Shown here piece by piece: positions 23,864 to 36,019 of a stretch of DNA of 64,000 bases (position 1 is its first letter; each line of letters starts with the position of its first letter). The DNA is from Saccopteryx bilineata (lineage: Eukaryota; Chordata; Mammalia; Chiroptera; Emballonuridae), in NCBI RefSeq assembly GCF_036850765.1, contig NC_089494.1:228984779-229048778 (forward strand), read 5' to 3'. Both the position numbers and the translations under genes were made by a program. The notes beneath the pieces were generated by a model that was not told the DNA's origin, made no database searches, and saw nothing but the letters and a program-made list of their open reading frames with translations.

Positions 23864-24228
23864 GCCCTGGCCGGTTGACTCAGCGGTAGAGCGTCGGCCT
23901 GGCATGCGGGGGACCCGGGTTCGATTCCCCGCCAGGGCACATAGGAGAAGCGCCCATTTGCTTCTCCACCCCCACCCCCTCCTTCCTCTCTGTCTCTCTC
24001 TTCCCCTCCCGCAGCCAAGGCTCCATTGGAGCAAAGATGGCCCGGGCGCTAGAGTGGCTCTAGTCGCGGCAGAGGGATGCCCCGGAGGGACGGAGCATCG
24101 CCCCCTGGTGGGCAGAGTTTTGCCCCTGGTGGGCGTGCCGGGTGGATCCCGGTCGGGCACATGCGGGAGTCTGTCTGACTGTCTCTCCCCGTTTCCAGCT
24201 TCAGAAAAAAAAAAAAAAAAAAAAAAAG
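23864..24228 (+). mobile_element. Young CpG-rich SINE (type 3), plus
   Basis: The head gccctggccggttgactc leads into an intact B box ggttcgattcc and a CT-rich segment. The CpG-rich body carries ctggtgg motifs and the tail is an A23 run. The perfect 14-bp target duplication aaaggcctgaaatc sits at 23850-23863 and after the tail, so this is a recent insertion. Confidence 0.95.
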
Positions 24229-25026
24229 GCCTGAAATCACTGTACCCTTCCTCTTAGCCTGGCTGAAGAACATTCCTTCAGCTGGATGACCGTGTCTAGG
24301 AGGGCCCCACACTTTGCTGAGGGAGGGAACCTCTGGGCGAATGCTACCTAATAGAAGAAGCTTCTTTGCTGCCATAAGCGAGTGTCAGGGAATAAGCCTG
24401 TGCTTGTGGTAGACGCTATTGCCTGTCATCCAGCAGCTCCTCTCAACCCTCTTGCAGCTTCTATGGAAGCAGAAAAGGCCCCGCTTTCATTTCTCAGTCG
24501 CCTTTGCAGCAAGGAGGAGGTGACAGAGTTCTGGCCAGCGACACAGAGGAGGTGGAAGTTTGTTGAGTTTCAGGAAAGTGTTCCGCATCGATACAGCTGC
24601 CACTGCCCCTCTGCGCTAACAGGAGGAGGTCAGCCCATGCGAGTGAGGCAGGCAGGAGGTGGGCGTGGAGCAGAGCACAGGGAGTTCTCTTCTGGTTGCT
24701 CCATTTTTGCAGTGAAGTGGAGAGCAGGGCCATCAGCTAAGAATGAGGACCGGGAAGGAGGTGTTGGGGTGTTGAGGAGGGAGGAGAAGATGTGAATCGG
24801 TCCCGGCAGGGAGGTGGCAGGAGGTAAATAAACTAGACACCCTGGGACTGCTGGGCAGACTGGGGACTGACTGACGAGGTTAGTGGTCAGATTGTAAAGA
24901 GAGACGAGCCGGCATGGATGAGTGTTTTCCTCCAGCCTCGTTCATTCACTGTGTGCAGGCCTGGACTGGGATTTAGGTAGGGTTCATATTTTGCCAGACA
25001 AGTATAATAAAAAAGGAGGAAAGGTA

Positions 25027-25381
25027 GTCCTGGACGGTTTGCTCAGTGGTAGAGCGTCAGCCCAGCATGTGGAAGTCCCGGGTTTGATTCCCAGCCAGGG
25101 CACACAGGAGAGGCGCCCATCTGCTTCTCCACCCCTCCCCCTCTCCTTTCTCTTTATCTCTTTCTTCCCCTCCCGCAGCTGAGGCTCCACTGGAGCAAAG
25201 TTGGCCCGGTCACTGAAAACGGCTCCATGGCCTCCACCTCAGGTGCTAGAATGGCTCCGGCCTCAACAAAGCAGCAATACAGAAGATCAGATCCCCCTGG
25301 TGGGTATGCCAGGTGGATCCAGATCAAGCACATGCGGGAGTCTGTCTGACTGCCTCCCCACTTCTTACTTTGGAAAATACA

Positions 25382-25412
<31 letters not shown>

Positions 25413-25420
25413 TAATTTAA
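25027..25420 (+). mobile_element. Diverged SINE (type 3), plus
   Basis: Head cctggacggtttgctcag, B box gggtttgattcc, CT block, body partly deleted, (aat)n tail. Imperfect target duplication aaaaaggaggaaaggta / aaaaaaggaagaaagg. Confidence 0.88.
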
Positions 25421-26180
25421 AAAAGGAAGAAAGGAAAGGGGTTGACAGACTTTGCAAGGAAGAGACTATAAACGTGGCCCACGGACACTAAGCCGAGATG
25501 GAGGGGCCTGAGAGGAAGCAGGCAAGGCAGTAAACTAAACGGAGTCTTCCACACACGGGGGCGGGGGGGGGGGGGCTGAAGAATGGTGTGAGTTGAGCTG
25601 CTAGGGGAAGGGAGCTGGGAAAGGGGGAGGTGGTGGTCAGCGGGGGGCTGTCTGAAATTGAAGAAGGAGGCACAGTTGTTGGCCATGACAAGATTATGAT
25701 AAAGATGTAGCATCCAGAGTAGAAAATGCAGGCAAATAGATTATTCTTTCCTCCTTCACGAATTTAGATATCCAGACCTAAAGTGCTCTCCTCCCATGTC
25801 CCACCCAAAGGCTGTTTCTCCCTGTAGCTGTCCCTGCTAACAGACTCCCAGCTGGACCTGGGTCCGGTCCGGGAGATCCCCAGCACAGACAGCAGCGGAC
25901 AGGACTGTGGGCGAGGGGACCTTGAGGAACAGGGAGTCATGGCGGAAATGGAGGCTCCGTCTCAGCACAAGGCGAGCGCTGAGGAAACGGAAGTGGCTGC
26001 AAGGCCAGGGGGAGCCGGCTCCCTGGGCTGAGGAGGTGTGCTCCAGCCGAGAGCCCTCTGCTTGCTTAGCCTGAGGGAGTCCCCAGACTGAGGGGGAGGT
26101 GGAAGCAGAGGAGGAAGGCAAGGCTGGGCCCACTTGTTGGAAGTGAAAAGCTGAGGGGCCAGCAGGACAAGGTGTCTACA
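25421..26180. other. Intergenic, no gene seen
   Basis: Contains a G-run at about 25560-25576. Nothing else recognised. Confidence 0.5.
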
Positions 26181-26793
26181 CAGTGGTCACCCCTTATCGG
26201 TGGTTTCACTGTCGGAGGTCTCAGTTACACGCGGTCTGTGGTGGTCAAAAAATATTAAATGGAAATTTCAAAAATCAACAATTCATAATTGTTAAATGGT
26301 GGACTGTTCTGAGCGGCATGTTAAAACCTTGCGTGGTCCCTCCCTGACGGGAATCATCTCTTTATCCAGCATCTCCGCCCTATAGACTCTCTTCACCAGT
26401 TCATCACTTCGTGGCCCTCTCCGTTACCGCACCGAACTATCTGGTCTTGCTTGTGTTCAGGTCACCCTTGTTTTACATAGTAATGGCCCCAAAGAGCAAG
26501 TCTAGTGATGCTGGTGACTCAGATGTGCCACAGAGAAGCCACGAATGCTACTTTTCAGTGAAAAGGTGAATTGTTCTCAAGAAAGAAAGAAAAAAACTAT
26601 ATGCTGAGGTTGCTAACATCTATGGTAAAAACAAATCATCTACCTGTGAAACTGCATAATTTATAAGTCACACTTCATCATAGGTGTCTATATATGTGTA
26701 GAATCTATAGGGTTCAGTGCTATCTGCTGTTATATCATCTACCTGGGGTCTTGGACTGTATCCCCTGTGGATAGGAGGGGTCTCTTGTGGTCG
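26181..26793 (+). mobile_element. Tigger-type DNA transposon, internally deleted
   Basis: The left end starts cagtggtcaccccttatcgg and the right end has an imperfect inverted counterpart (cccctgtggataggaggggtc). Inside, from 26485, an ATG opens a decayed transposase N-terminus that reads MAPKSKSSDAGDSDVPQRSH at first. It then loses frame around a degraded CENP-B/helix-turn-helix-like region. The rest of the transposase is missing. Pogo/Tigger family is inferred from this start and the terminal sequence. Confidence 0.75.
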
Positions 26794-26989
26794 GGATTCC
26801 AGAGCTGGGAGGGACTAGCAGAAGTCTTGGTGTGGACATGTCAGGGGGTCCAAAGTAGATAGTCATGCCCCACAACTGTCAGGGTCCTGGGTTTTTTGTT
26901 GCTATTGTTGTTGGGTTTTTGCCCACCACTCTAACTATGGCTTTCATTTTGGTGGGGTTACTTTGGGCAAGTTGCTTTATCTTTCTGAG

Positions 26990-27165
26990 ACTCGGTTTCT
27001 TCATCTGAAGAATGGGACCAGTAACAATATCTACTTCATGAGGCTAATGTGCAGCTAATGAAGATAATATATAAAAAGTGCTCTGCACCAGTGCTGACGA
27101 AGAAATCTTAGTTGTTATTTGTTTGTTTTCAGAACCAGTACAATGTCAGGTATGTAATTGGAGCT
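26990..27165 (+). repeat. MIR-like fragment, plus
   Basis: gcaagttgctttatctttctgag, ctcggtttcttcatctgaag and aatgggacc are the MIR core in the sense direction. Confidence 0.7.
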
Positions 27166-27975
27166 CAAAAAATATCTGTAGAATTAATTATTATTATCAT
27201 TATTATTGTCGCTGACACTTAGTACTCACAAGCTCTATCCAGAACCACACTGCATTTAAAACACAGCACCCAGGAAGGGCCCGCTTTGCTTGACCCAACT
27301 GTATTTCTGGATAACCAGTTGCCTGAGTTGGGACTGACCTGGGAGCAATTGTCAAAGGGCAGCTGATGAAGGGACCAGCCCCACGTCAGCCCAACAGAGC
27401 CCAAAGACAGCGCCTCGACCAGACCAGACGCTACTAATGGGTTCTGTTCGCCTGCCAAATTCCCCCGTCCGTCCTCCACTGGGGAAAAAGCAGACCCGAC
27501 CGAGTCCTTGGGAGGCCAACTCCTGCCAGAGGCTGGGAGTCTGGGAAGGAACGCGAGGAGACGGTCACTACAGGGGACCGTTCCTGGGAGTTCTGCACGG
27601 GCCTGGGAGGCGTTTCCCTACCCTTGAACCCCCAGCTGCCCCTGCCTGTGCAGCCCTCGCTTCAGGCCGCCTGCACTTCCTTCCTCCCGGCATCTCGGAG
27701 GGATTGTGGCCAGAAAGCTCACGGAAGTCAAAACAAGCCTGGTGATATGAAAACCATATGAAAACTTGGCAGGGCCCCGGTTCAGCCTAATGGGCCTCCC
27801 AGACCTCCCCGGGCCCAGACAGTGGCCCTTTGTGAGGTCGGGCCCTGGCTCCCTACCTCCCAATTCACAGAGACAAAACGAAGAGGGAAAGAGTACAAGG
27901 AAAGGCTGCCAGTCTCTTCTCTATCGTCCCCGGGCTTCGAAGGGCGTAGAAACAGGTTGATATCAGACACTTGAC
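27166..27975. other. Intergenic, no gene seen
   Basis: GC-moderate unique sequence. Overlapping ORFs of 60-100 codons on both strands show no recognisable domain or splice support. Confidence 0.5.
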
Positions 27976-27979
27976 GTGA

Positions 27980-28165
27980 TGAGTATTATTTGAGTGTTTG
28001 CTACCTGCCAGGCTTATTCATAGTGGCTCTCGTTTCTCTCAACGGATGCTCATGGTATACCTTATTCCCATTTCAAAACTGAGGTCTCTGAGGTTTATGG
28101 CAGTCAAGTAACCAAGGTTACACAGCTTGCAAGTGGTTCCAACACAGGCCCATCTGGCTGAAAAC
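27980..28165 (-). repeat. MIR-like fragment, minus
   Basis: gtttgctacctgccaggctt ... cattcccatttcaaaactgagg ... ggttacacagcttgcaagtgg is MIR reversed. Confidence 0.7.
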
Positions 28166-28596
28166 CTTGACCTTTCATTATTACAGAGCATCCTCCCAGA
28201 CGACCTTTCGATTTTGTTTCAAACAAATTTACCGACATTCAGGGTTCTGCCTCGAGGATTAGCTTTCAGAAAAAGATGTTTCCCATTCTAAAGAGAAGTT
28301 GAGTTAATTCTTCCTTCTGGTCTTATAAATCTTTGGACAATACTCTAATATGTCAATTGTGATTTATACCCGAAGTTACTGTATTTCAAAGCCTACTGGG
28401 GTGGAAAGGAGCTGTCATTATTGTGATGCTAAAATTAGATGTTCTTTTAGAGCAACTGAAGAAAACACTACTTACGCAGAAAGCGAGACAAGTGGCCGTG
28501 CAAGTATGACAATTTGCTTCTCGGTTCCCAAAGTTCAGAAGAGCAGGCTTGATGTGCAAGTACGTTGCAGAGGTAATTTGTTTGTAATCTACAGTT

Positions 28597-28835
28597 ATTT
28601 TTTTTCCATTGATTTCAGATAAAAAGAAAGAGGGAGAGAGATAGAGGGAGAGGGAGAGGGGAAGGGAGAGACAGAGAGAGAGAAGCACCAACTCGTTGTT
28701 TCACTTAGTTGTTCTATTTAGTTGTACACTCGTTGATTGCTTCTCCTATATGCCCTGACTGGGGGTCAAACCCGCAACGGCAACCTCTGGTGCCCTGGGT
28801 CAATGCTTTATCCACTGAGCCACCCAGCCAGGGCT
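28597..28835 (-). mobile_element. Older tRNA-derived SINE, minus
   Basis: CT/GA-rich tail at the left and tRNA-like head ending ccacccagccagggc at the right. Target duplication gtaatctacagttattt / ataatctacaattattt. Confidence 0.85.
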
Positions 28836-28915
28836 ATAATCTACAATTATTTATATATCCAAAATATATCTTCTTGTGGTTGAAATTAATTTATTTTAAA
28901 AATTGACAAACTGTT

Positions 28916-29265
28916 GCCTGACCAGGCAGTGGCACAGTGGATAGAGCATAGGACTGGGATGTGGAAGGACTCAGGTTCGAGACCCCAAGGTTGCCAGCTT
29001 GAGCGCGGGCTCATCTGGCTTGAGGAAAAAGCTCACTAGCGTAGACCCAAGGTCACTGGCTCGAGCAAGGGGTTACTCAGTCTCCTGAAGGCCCGTGGTC
29101 AAGGCACATATGAGAAAGCAATCAATGAACAACTATGGTGTCGCAAAGAAAAACTGGTGATTGATGCTTCTCATCTCTCTCCATTCCTGTCTGTCTGTCC
29201 CTATCTATCCCTCTATCTGACTTTCTCTCTGTCCCTGTAAAAAAATAAAAAAATAAAAAAATAAT
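28916..29265 (+). mobile_element. Rhin-1-like SINE (type 2), plus
   Basis: gcctgaccaggcagtggcac head, B box ggttcgagacc, full type-2 body and (aaaaat)n tail. It is preceded by aaaattgacaaactgtt, of which a second copy occurs at about 29552, beyond the next SINE. Confidence 0.92.
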
Positions 29266-29307
29266 TAATAAATGATTGAAATGTTCTTATTTAAAAAAAC
29301 AAATTGA

Positions 29308-29517
29308 GCCTGACCTGTGGTGGTGCAGTGGGATAAAGCATCGACCTGGAAGTGCTGAGGTCGCTGGTTCGAAACCCTGGGCTTTCCTGGTCAAGGCACG
29401 TATGGGAGTTGATGCTTCCAGCTCCTCCCCCCTTCTCTCTCTCTGTCTCTCCTCTCTCTCTCTCTCTCTCTGTCTCTCCTTCTCCTCTCTAAAAAATGAA
29501 TAAATAAATAAATAAAA
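29308..29517 (+). mobile_element. Rhin-1-like SINE (short type 1), plus
   Basis: gcctgacctgtggtggtgca head, B box ggttcgaaacc, ggagttgatgcttccagctcc body, (CT)n and (aaat)n tail. It lies about 40 bp from the preceding SINE. Confidence 0.92.
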
Positions 29518-29594
29518 TGTTATCTGTATCTATGAGAAAAACCAACAACAAATTGACAAACTATTGTAAGCTGGACAAAACCCAGGTGTTCTGG

Positions 29595-29975
29595 GCCCTG
29601 GAGGGTTGGCTCAGTGGTATAGCATCGGTCTGGCATGTGAATGTCCTGGGTTCAATTCCCGGTCAGGGCACACAGGAGAAGTGACCATCTGCTTCTCTAC
29701 CTCTTCCTTTCCCCTCTTTGTCTCTCTCTCTCTTCTGCTCCCATAGCCATGGCTCAATTGGTTATAACAAGTTGGTCCCGGGCCCTAAGGATGGCTCCAT
29801 GGAGCCTCCTGCTTCAGCACTAAAAAATAGCTTGGTTGCTGAGCAGCAGCTCTAGTTGGGCAGAGCATCCCTCATAGGGGGATTGCCGGATGGATCCCAA
29901 TCAGGGGTACATGCAGGCATCTGTATCTCTGTCTCCTCTCCTCTCACTTAAAAAAATAAAAAAGAAAGGAAAAAA
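29595..29975 (+). mobile_element. Diverged SINE (type 3), plus
   Basis: Head gccctggagggttggctcag, B box ggttcaattcc, CT segment, decayed body without the intact CTCF-like motif, A-rich tail. Short flanking repeat gtgttctg. Confidence 0.88.
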
Positions 29976-30669
29976 ACTCCGAGTGTTCTGAATCTCTTTT
30001 TTAGGGATGGCAGCCAGGAGCTGGAGCTCACTCCCAGGAGCTGCGTGGCTCACTTCTGGAGCTAACCAGAGCCCTGATCATTTCAGGAGACACGAGATCT
30101 GTTTCACCTTCGTCATGCGAAGACTCATGGAGGGCCCTCCCACTCGCTGGGATGAGGCAAGGAAGAGAGCAGGTAGGGGCCAAAACAATCCAAGCAAAGG
30201 GCTGAAACAACCCAAATGCTCTTTGGCAGGAGCCTGGTTAGAGAAACCTGCACACCCAAAGGGGCTGGATAGCAATTAAGAATAAGCTAGATCTGTGGGG
30301 ATTAATAAATAACAACTTTTGGATTTCTTTTTATTTCCAACAAATTCTTTCTTGTGCATTTTGTAAAAGGGCAGACTAGTGTATATAATAGCTACTTTTT
30401 AAATCGAGAGTTATTTGTCTCTATACCTTTCTGTCTTCCCAGTGTGTGTGTCTATATACCTATCTATATCTACATATAAATATCTCTACATGAATATGCT
30501 TTGAATACCTCTCGATTGGTAGCTAATAAACTGGTAACAGTGGTTGTTTCTAGAGAGGAAACTTAGTAGTCTGCAGATCAGAGGTCAAAAGAACATTTAC
30601 TCTTCACTGTAGACCCATTTAAAGTGTCTGAATTTAAAAAAATTTTTGAACTAATTTTACCATAGCACA

Positions 30670-30865
30670 CACTGATTCAGTGCATATTACATACCAGGTA
30701 CTGTACTAAGCATTTCACTTGTATAAAGTCATTGAATCCTCACCACACCCTTAGAAATAGGAACTATTATTACAACCATTTTGCAGATAAGAAAACTGAG
30801 GTACAAAGAGCTTATGCCCCTAGTAAGTGGTAAAAGCTGGCATCTGATCCCAGGTAGAGAGGCTC
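30670..30865 (-). repeat. MIR, minus
   Basis: ccaggtactgtactaagcat, cctcaccacacccttagaaa and aactattattacaaccattttgcag are the MIR consensus reversed; one of the better preserved copies. Confidence 0.78.
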
Positions 30866-32530
30866 CAAATCCCAAATGTATGTACTGCTTTTCACAGATA
30901 ATAAAGACACTGTTTTTTCAATGTCAAGGAAAGCTGTTGCAGCCATCTGTGACCTTGAGGTGAACCATCCCTGGGCCCATGATTGGCAGCTCTGTTTCCC
31001 ATGACTGAGGGGTGGGTTGCTGGGTGAGGTTTGGAGGGAGGTGGGGGAGGTGAGAAGGTGAACCCAGTACCTAGGTTCCCCAGTTAGTAACACAAGGGGA
31101 TGTCATTCTCTGACAACCCTTGATCTCCATAAGTCTATTGCTAATTTTAAAATATATAAATTAGATCTTGTTTTAAGCCTCCATTACATTAGCAGACCAA
31201 GGGGGAGAAATTAAAGAGGCTCACCTGGTCTTAAATGGATGGATGGAAACTGAACTCCCTCTCCCCTCCATTCTCCTCACTGCATTAAAGAAGTGCATTG
31301 TGTTGTCTAAACCAGTCTGGGCTGCAGTGAGAATGGCATTCTCTCCCAAGTCACCGTAACCCGGAGTCAGGCTTGGCCCACGGGCCATCTGGCCGCAAAC
31401 CCCACAGTGCTCTCCTTATACTCAGAGCCGTACTAATTGCCTTGTTAACAGAGCTCCTCTCAAGAGAATGAAATTTAAGCAGAGGAATATCAGGACGTGA
31501 TTTCAAGAGCAGTGAGTTGATCCAGAAACTGATAGTATTTCCAGTAACCAAGTCCCAGAAGGCCCACAGAGCAAATAAAGAATGTTTTAATGGTATTGTC
31601 AAGAGGATAAGACTTGTCAAGGCAGATTTGCAAACAGGAAAGGGGGCAGAGACTGTTCTCGTCTAGACATCTGATTAGCGGGAAACTGTGGGATTATGAG
31701 GAGTGTGGAGTTTTCTGGCTGCCGCTTCTGAGGAGGTCAAGCTTTCTGCACAAAAGGCTGGATGAGAGAAACGTTTGTCTCTAATAGAAAATGCTGACGG
31801 GTCCTCGTCCTCCTGGGGCTCCAGCAGCCAATTCTAGACCAAGAGAATGTATCAGTAGATTTAAATCTGCTGCTGTTCGGGACGGTGGGCAAGTCACTGG
31901 TGGGGTGGGTCTGGGGGCAGAGATGAGAGATTCACTGCTGGAGGAGGCGGATCTGGGGATGTCACCCCGTCCTGCCCTGTCATCTGGAGTCCCAAGTTGC
32001 TTTCTGATCATGCAGCTTAGCTGATCTCTTGGACTTGGGACCTCTGTTCTGCTAAATAACAAACAGTCCACTTTGTTCCGTCACCATGCCCCGGAAACCA
32101 CAGACACCTCAACACTTCCAGGGTGGAAATGAGAGGTTGTGGGTTGGGCAGACAAGTAATTCTTGCCTGGGTAGTGATGAAGCCAAGGGAACCCAGGATG
32201 CGTGTGGAATGGTTGCACAGGTATGGGTGATGGGACTCTGGAGGTCATGGGTAAGTTGTAAAAGGAAGTGGACTTGGAATCTGGAAACTTGAGGTTATAG
32301 GATAGGTTCCCCATCCCCAAAGTGAGGACATTAATATTGCTATCCCTGTCCCTGTCCCAACTGAGTACTTTCTATTCAGTGGTCAGTCATTACTGCCCAC
32401 GCCCAGAGCTGCATATTTCTGCCACGACCTAGGACAGGGGTAGCCAGGCACCGTCTGGGAGGCCGTCACAGCCCGGCCCCACCTCAGAAGCGGGCACTGC
32501 AGCACATGCTGTAGTTGGTGGGGGGAATAC
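30866..32530. other. Intergenic, no gene seen
   Basis: Unique-looking sequence. ORFs of 60-96 codons (for example 31781-32071, minus) have no recognisable domain. Confidence 0.5.
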
Positions 32531-32531
32531 A

Positions 32532-32898
32532 AATGGTAATCACAGGGGGTCCTCGGGTTACGACACAGTTCCATTCCTACGACAGTGACATAACTTGAAT
32601 TTTGGTGTAAGTGAGAACACACCCTAGCCTAACACAAACAGAACACTAGTGCTTTGAACAGTCCAAAGTGGTGCAGGTAAGCATACTAGGGGACGCCAAC
32701 TCCCTAACTTATACGGGCATTACTGCATTTTCTTCCGCTGTGCGCAACCAAACTAGTTCGCCCACGTAGTCCGTAAGTACGATGCTCATGGGGTAAGCCG
32801 AAACACTCACGTCTCAAGTTGTTGACGTTTTTATGGTTGTGAGCATCGTAAACTCGAAACTTTATATGTCGAGACTGTCATAACCCGAGGACCCCCTG
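32532..32898. mobile_element. Tigger-like MITE with long terminal inverted repeats
   Basis: The first 23 bp (cagggggtcctcgggttacg...) are repeated inverted at 32876-32898 with a single mismatch. TA follows the right end and CA precedes the left, compatible with a mutated TA target duplication. The 367-bp element has no ORF. Family placement (pogo/Tigger-like) is inferred from the CAGNNG terminus and TA target. Confidence 0.78.
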
Positions 32899-32922
32899 TA
32901 CATTACTCTGTGTCCATCTAGG

Positions 32923-33438
32923 CCAGGGGTCCCCAAACTACGGCCCGTGGGCTGCATGCAGCCCCCTGAGGTCATTTATCCGGCCCCCGCCGCACTTCTA
33001 GAAGGGGCACCTCTTTCACTGATGGTCAGTGGAGGGTCTGCATCCTGTGCTCCTGGAGTCCTGTATGTGGCGGTGCCGCAAATCGCAGCATCGCTCACGC
33101 ACAGCACTACTTCTGGTGTCGCGGGACGCACGTGTCACGGCTCCGGAAGCGCGTCTTATCACTTGTTACGGCTAGCAGTGACAAATATGGAACTGGGCAT
33201 TGGCCATCTCATTAGCCAAAAGCAGGCCCATAGTTCCCATTGAAATACTGGTCAGTTTGTTGATTTAAATTTACTTGTTCTTTATTTTAAATATTGTATT
33301 TGTTCCCGTTTTGTTTTTTTTACTTTAAAATAAGATATGTGCAGTGTGCATAGGGATTTGTTCATAGTTTTTTTATAGTCCAGCCCTCCAACGGTCTGAG
33401 GGACAGTAAACTGGCCCCCTGTGTAAAAAGTTTGGGGT
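32923..33438 (+). mobile_element. hAT-type non-autonomous DNA transposon, right end truncated
   Basis: The left terminus caggggtccccaaactacgg has its inverted partner at the right (agtttgggg), but the outermost right bases are lost (tttggggtatagg). Internal sequence is non-coding: CpG-rich at the left, T-rich at the right, with cggccc and ccctccaacg blocks near the ends. It starts only 24 bp after the preceding MITE. Confidence 0.75.
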
Positions 33439-33713
33439 ATAGGCAAAGAAAAGCCACTCTGAAGTTAAAACAGGGAATGTATTCCAGGGCGTCTGTTACA
33501 TGCGCGATGCAAAAGGCTGAGAAGCCAGACAGGATGATGAGACAATCCCAAAATTGGCAACAGCAGGAAGCTGCTACCACCAGAAGGCAGGAGAGAGGGA
33601 GGAGATGGTGCAACCAAGGCAGAAGGAGGAGGCTCGGACTGGAGCCATCACCAAAACAAGCCTGTCTGGTGGGAGGTAGGGCTGGGAGGAGCCATGGAAA
33701 AGTCAGCACCCAT

Positions 33714-34098
33714 GCCCTGGCTGGTTGGCTCAATGGCAGAGCGTCGGCCTGGCGTGCAGGAGTCCCGGGTTCGATTCCCAGCCAGGGCACACAGGAGAGG
33801 TGCCCATCTGCTTCTCCACCCCTCCCCCTCTCCTTCCTCTCTGTCTCTCTCTTCCCCTCCCACAGCCAAGGCTCCATTGGAGCAAAGTTGGCCCACGTGC
33901 TGAGGATGGCTCCTTGGCCTCTGCCTCAGGACCTAGAATGGCTCTGGTTGCAACAGAGCAACGCCCCAGATGGGCGGAGCATCGCCCCCTGGTGGGCGTG
34001 CTGGGTGGATCCCAGTCGGGCGCATGCAGGAGTCTGTGTGACTGCCTCCCCTTTTCCAACTTGAGAAAAATACAAAAAAAAAGAAAAGAAAAGAAAGA
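33714..34098 (+). mobile_element. Young CpG-rich SINE (type 3), plus
   Basis: tRNA-like head with gccctggctggttggctc, B box gggttcgattccc, CT segment, CpG-rich body with tcgccccctggtgg at 33982-33995, A-rich tail. Target duplication gaaaagtcagcacccatg / gaaaagtcagcacccagg. Confidence 0.95.
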
Positions 34099-34109
34099 AA
34101 GAAAAGTCA

Positions 34110-34950
34110 GCACCCAGGCAGGGAGAGGAAGTGAGCAGAAAGCACCTTAGATTTTCTCCTTCACCCCATCCTCTAACCTCCTCCTGGGATCCAGTGTGCA
34201 GGGTCAGCCCCTTGCCACCCAGAGCAGGCAGGGTGAGGCCACACTGGCGCAGAGGAATAGGGTCAGACATTCTGTAAAACCTTCCCTGAGCATCCTGAGT
34301 TCTTTCCTCTGCGACAACCAGAATAACCATAGGACGATGAGAAATTACTGGCATACTATCTCTTTCACCTTCCCCCTGCCACACGCCAGCCCCACAAACT
34401 CTGAGCTCCATGAGGGCAGGGATGGAGTCGGCCTTATTCATTGTTGTGTCCACAACACCCAGCACCGTAAGTGATTCGTGGTTGATTCTTTAAAATGTTT
34501 GTTAAAAGTAATAGAGTGAATGAATCACTGTTTACGGCCCACCTTGAGAGCATGATTCCGAGTGGAGTGCGCAGGATTTTAGATCTATGTTTGCACTCGG
34601 CACGCACACATCCGTAAGGACTAGGACATCACCCAGCCCCTAAGGTTGGAGTTTTAGAGCTCAGCTTCACACAGCTTCAGCAGGATTCTAGAATTCAAAC
34701 AGATATTACTCTGTTAGCAGGACAGGATTTTGTCCCTTGATAAATACAGAATTTTTTGTATTTTATATCTTATAAACCATAACACGGTGTATTCAGGGGT
34801 AGAAGTTTTAGTAATAATGATCATTACGTTTTGCTTGGTCAGTGCACCTTCTGCATCCACTGAGTGACAGGGAAGAATTGAAGGGTTTCTCCTTTCCAAG
34901 ATCTATGAGAACTATAGAAATTCCAGGTGACAATTTAAACTGGTTAGTCA
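34110..34950 (+). repeat. Intergenic with L2-like fragment near 34370-34500
   Basis: gagctccatgagggcagggatgg then cacaacacccagcaccgtaag matches the L2 tail. The remainder is unremarkable. Confidence 0.55.
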
Positions 34951-34952
34951 CA

Positions 34953-35360
34953 GCTGTGGCTGGTTGGCTCAGCGGTAGAGCGTCGGCCTAGCGTGCGGAG
35001 GACCCGGGTTCAATTCCCGGCCAGGGCACACAGGAGAAGCGCCCATTTGCTTCTCCACCCCTCCGCCGCGCTTTCCCTCTCTGTCTCTCTCTTCCCCTCC
35101 CGCAGCCAAGGCTCCATTGGAGCAAAGATGGCCCGGGCGCTGGGGATGGCTCTGTGGCCTCTGCCCCAGGCGCTAGAGTGGCTCTGGTCGCAACATGGCG
35201 ACGCCCAGGATGGGCAGAGCATCGCCCCCTGGTGGGCAGAGCGTTGCCCCTGGTGGGCGTGCCGGGTGGATCCCGGTCGGGCGCATGTGGGAGTCTGTCT
35301 GACTGTCTCTCCCTGTTTCCAACTTCAGAAAAATGAAAAAAATAAAAAAATAAAATAAAT
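34953..35360 (+). mobile_element. Young CpG-rich SINE (type 3), plus
   Basis: Head gctgtggctggttggctcag, B box gggttcaattccc, body with tcgccccctggtgg at 35222-35235 and a second weaker copy just after, A-rich tail. Perfect target duplication aaactggttagtcaca on both sides. Confidence 0.95.
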
Positions 35361-36019
35361 AAACTGGTTAGTCACAGAAGGAGATAATAAAGAGGAAGAT
35401 GAGACATGATGTAGAGAGGAAGATCAAAGTGAATAAAGAAAGAGGGCGTGGGGTAGTTCACACACTGCCAGGGCAGAGGGGTGGCGTGGCGGGTGGTGGG
35501 GGGGCAGGGGGAGAGGCCCAGAGCTCTCGGGTGCAGGAGGTGCCTAGAGCGGGTGAGTGAAGTCCGTGAGAAGTAAAGAAAGCCAAGGCCAGTTAGGGCA
35601 GAAGCACAGCAGAAACTTGACCGGGCAAATTTTATGAAGCCAGAAAGCGGCTAGCAGGTTGGTGACTATAGCAGACAACTACAACTAACTACTAACTTGT
35701 GTTTGTTGTCACACTGTGCAAAGGATCCAGCTCAACACTCGTTCTCCGGTTAACCCTGTGAGGTAGAGACTAGTATTTTTCCATTTTGCTTATAGGAAAC
35801 TAGTGGATATTTGGGATGTGTGTGTGCATGTGTGTGTGTATTGCTTTGTTTTGGCTTTGCCGCGTTCATTCCTCATTCTTAATCGTGCATGGGTTTCCTT
35901 GTGAAGAATGTGGTTTCCAAGAAGGTCCTAATTAGCCTCACCTTGTGGTCTTCACATCCGTTATAGCCTCCGCCCACATGGAATATGGCTGACCTATCCT
36001 GAATGTTTGATATATATCA

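Noticed and set aside
33432..34064. 210-codon plus-strand frame and related frames near 1024-1480, 23798-24257 and 46061-46659
   Set aside because: They run through type-3 SINE bodies. The same peptide-like strings recur at each SINE copy, so they are repeat-derived, not genes.
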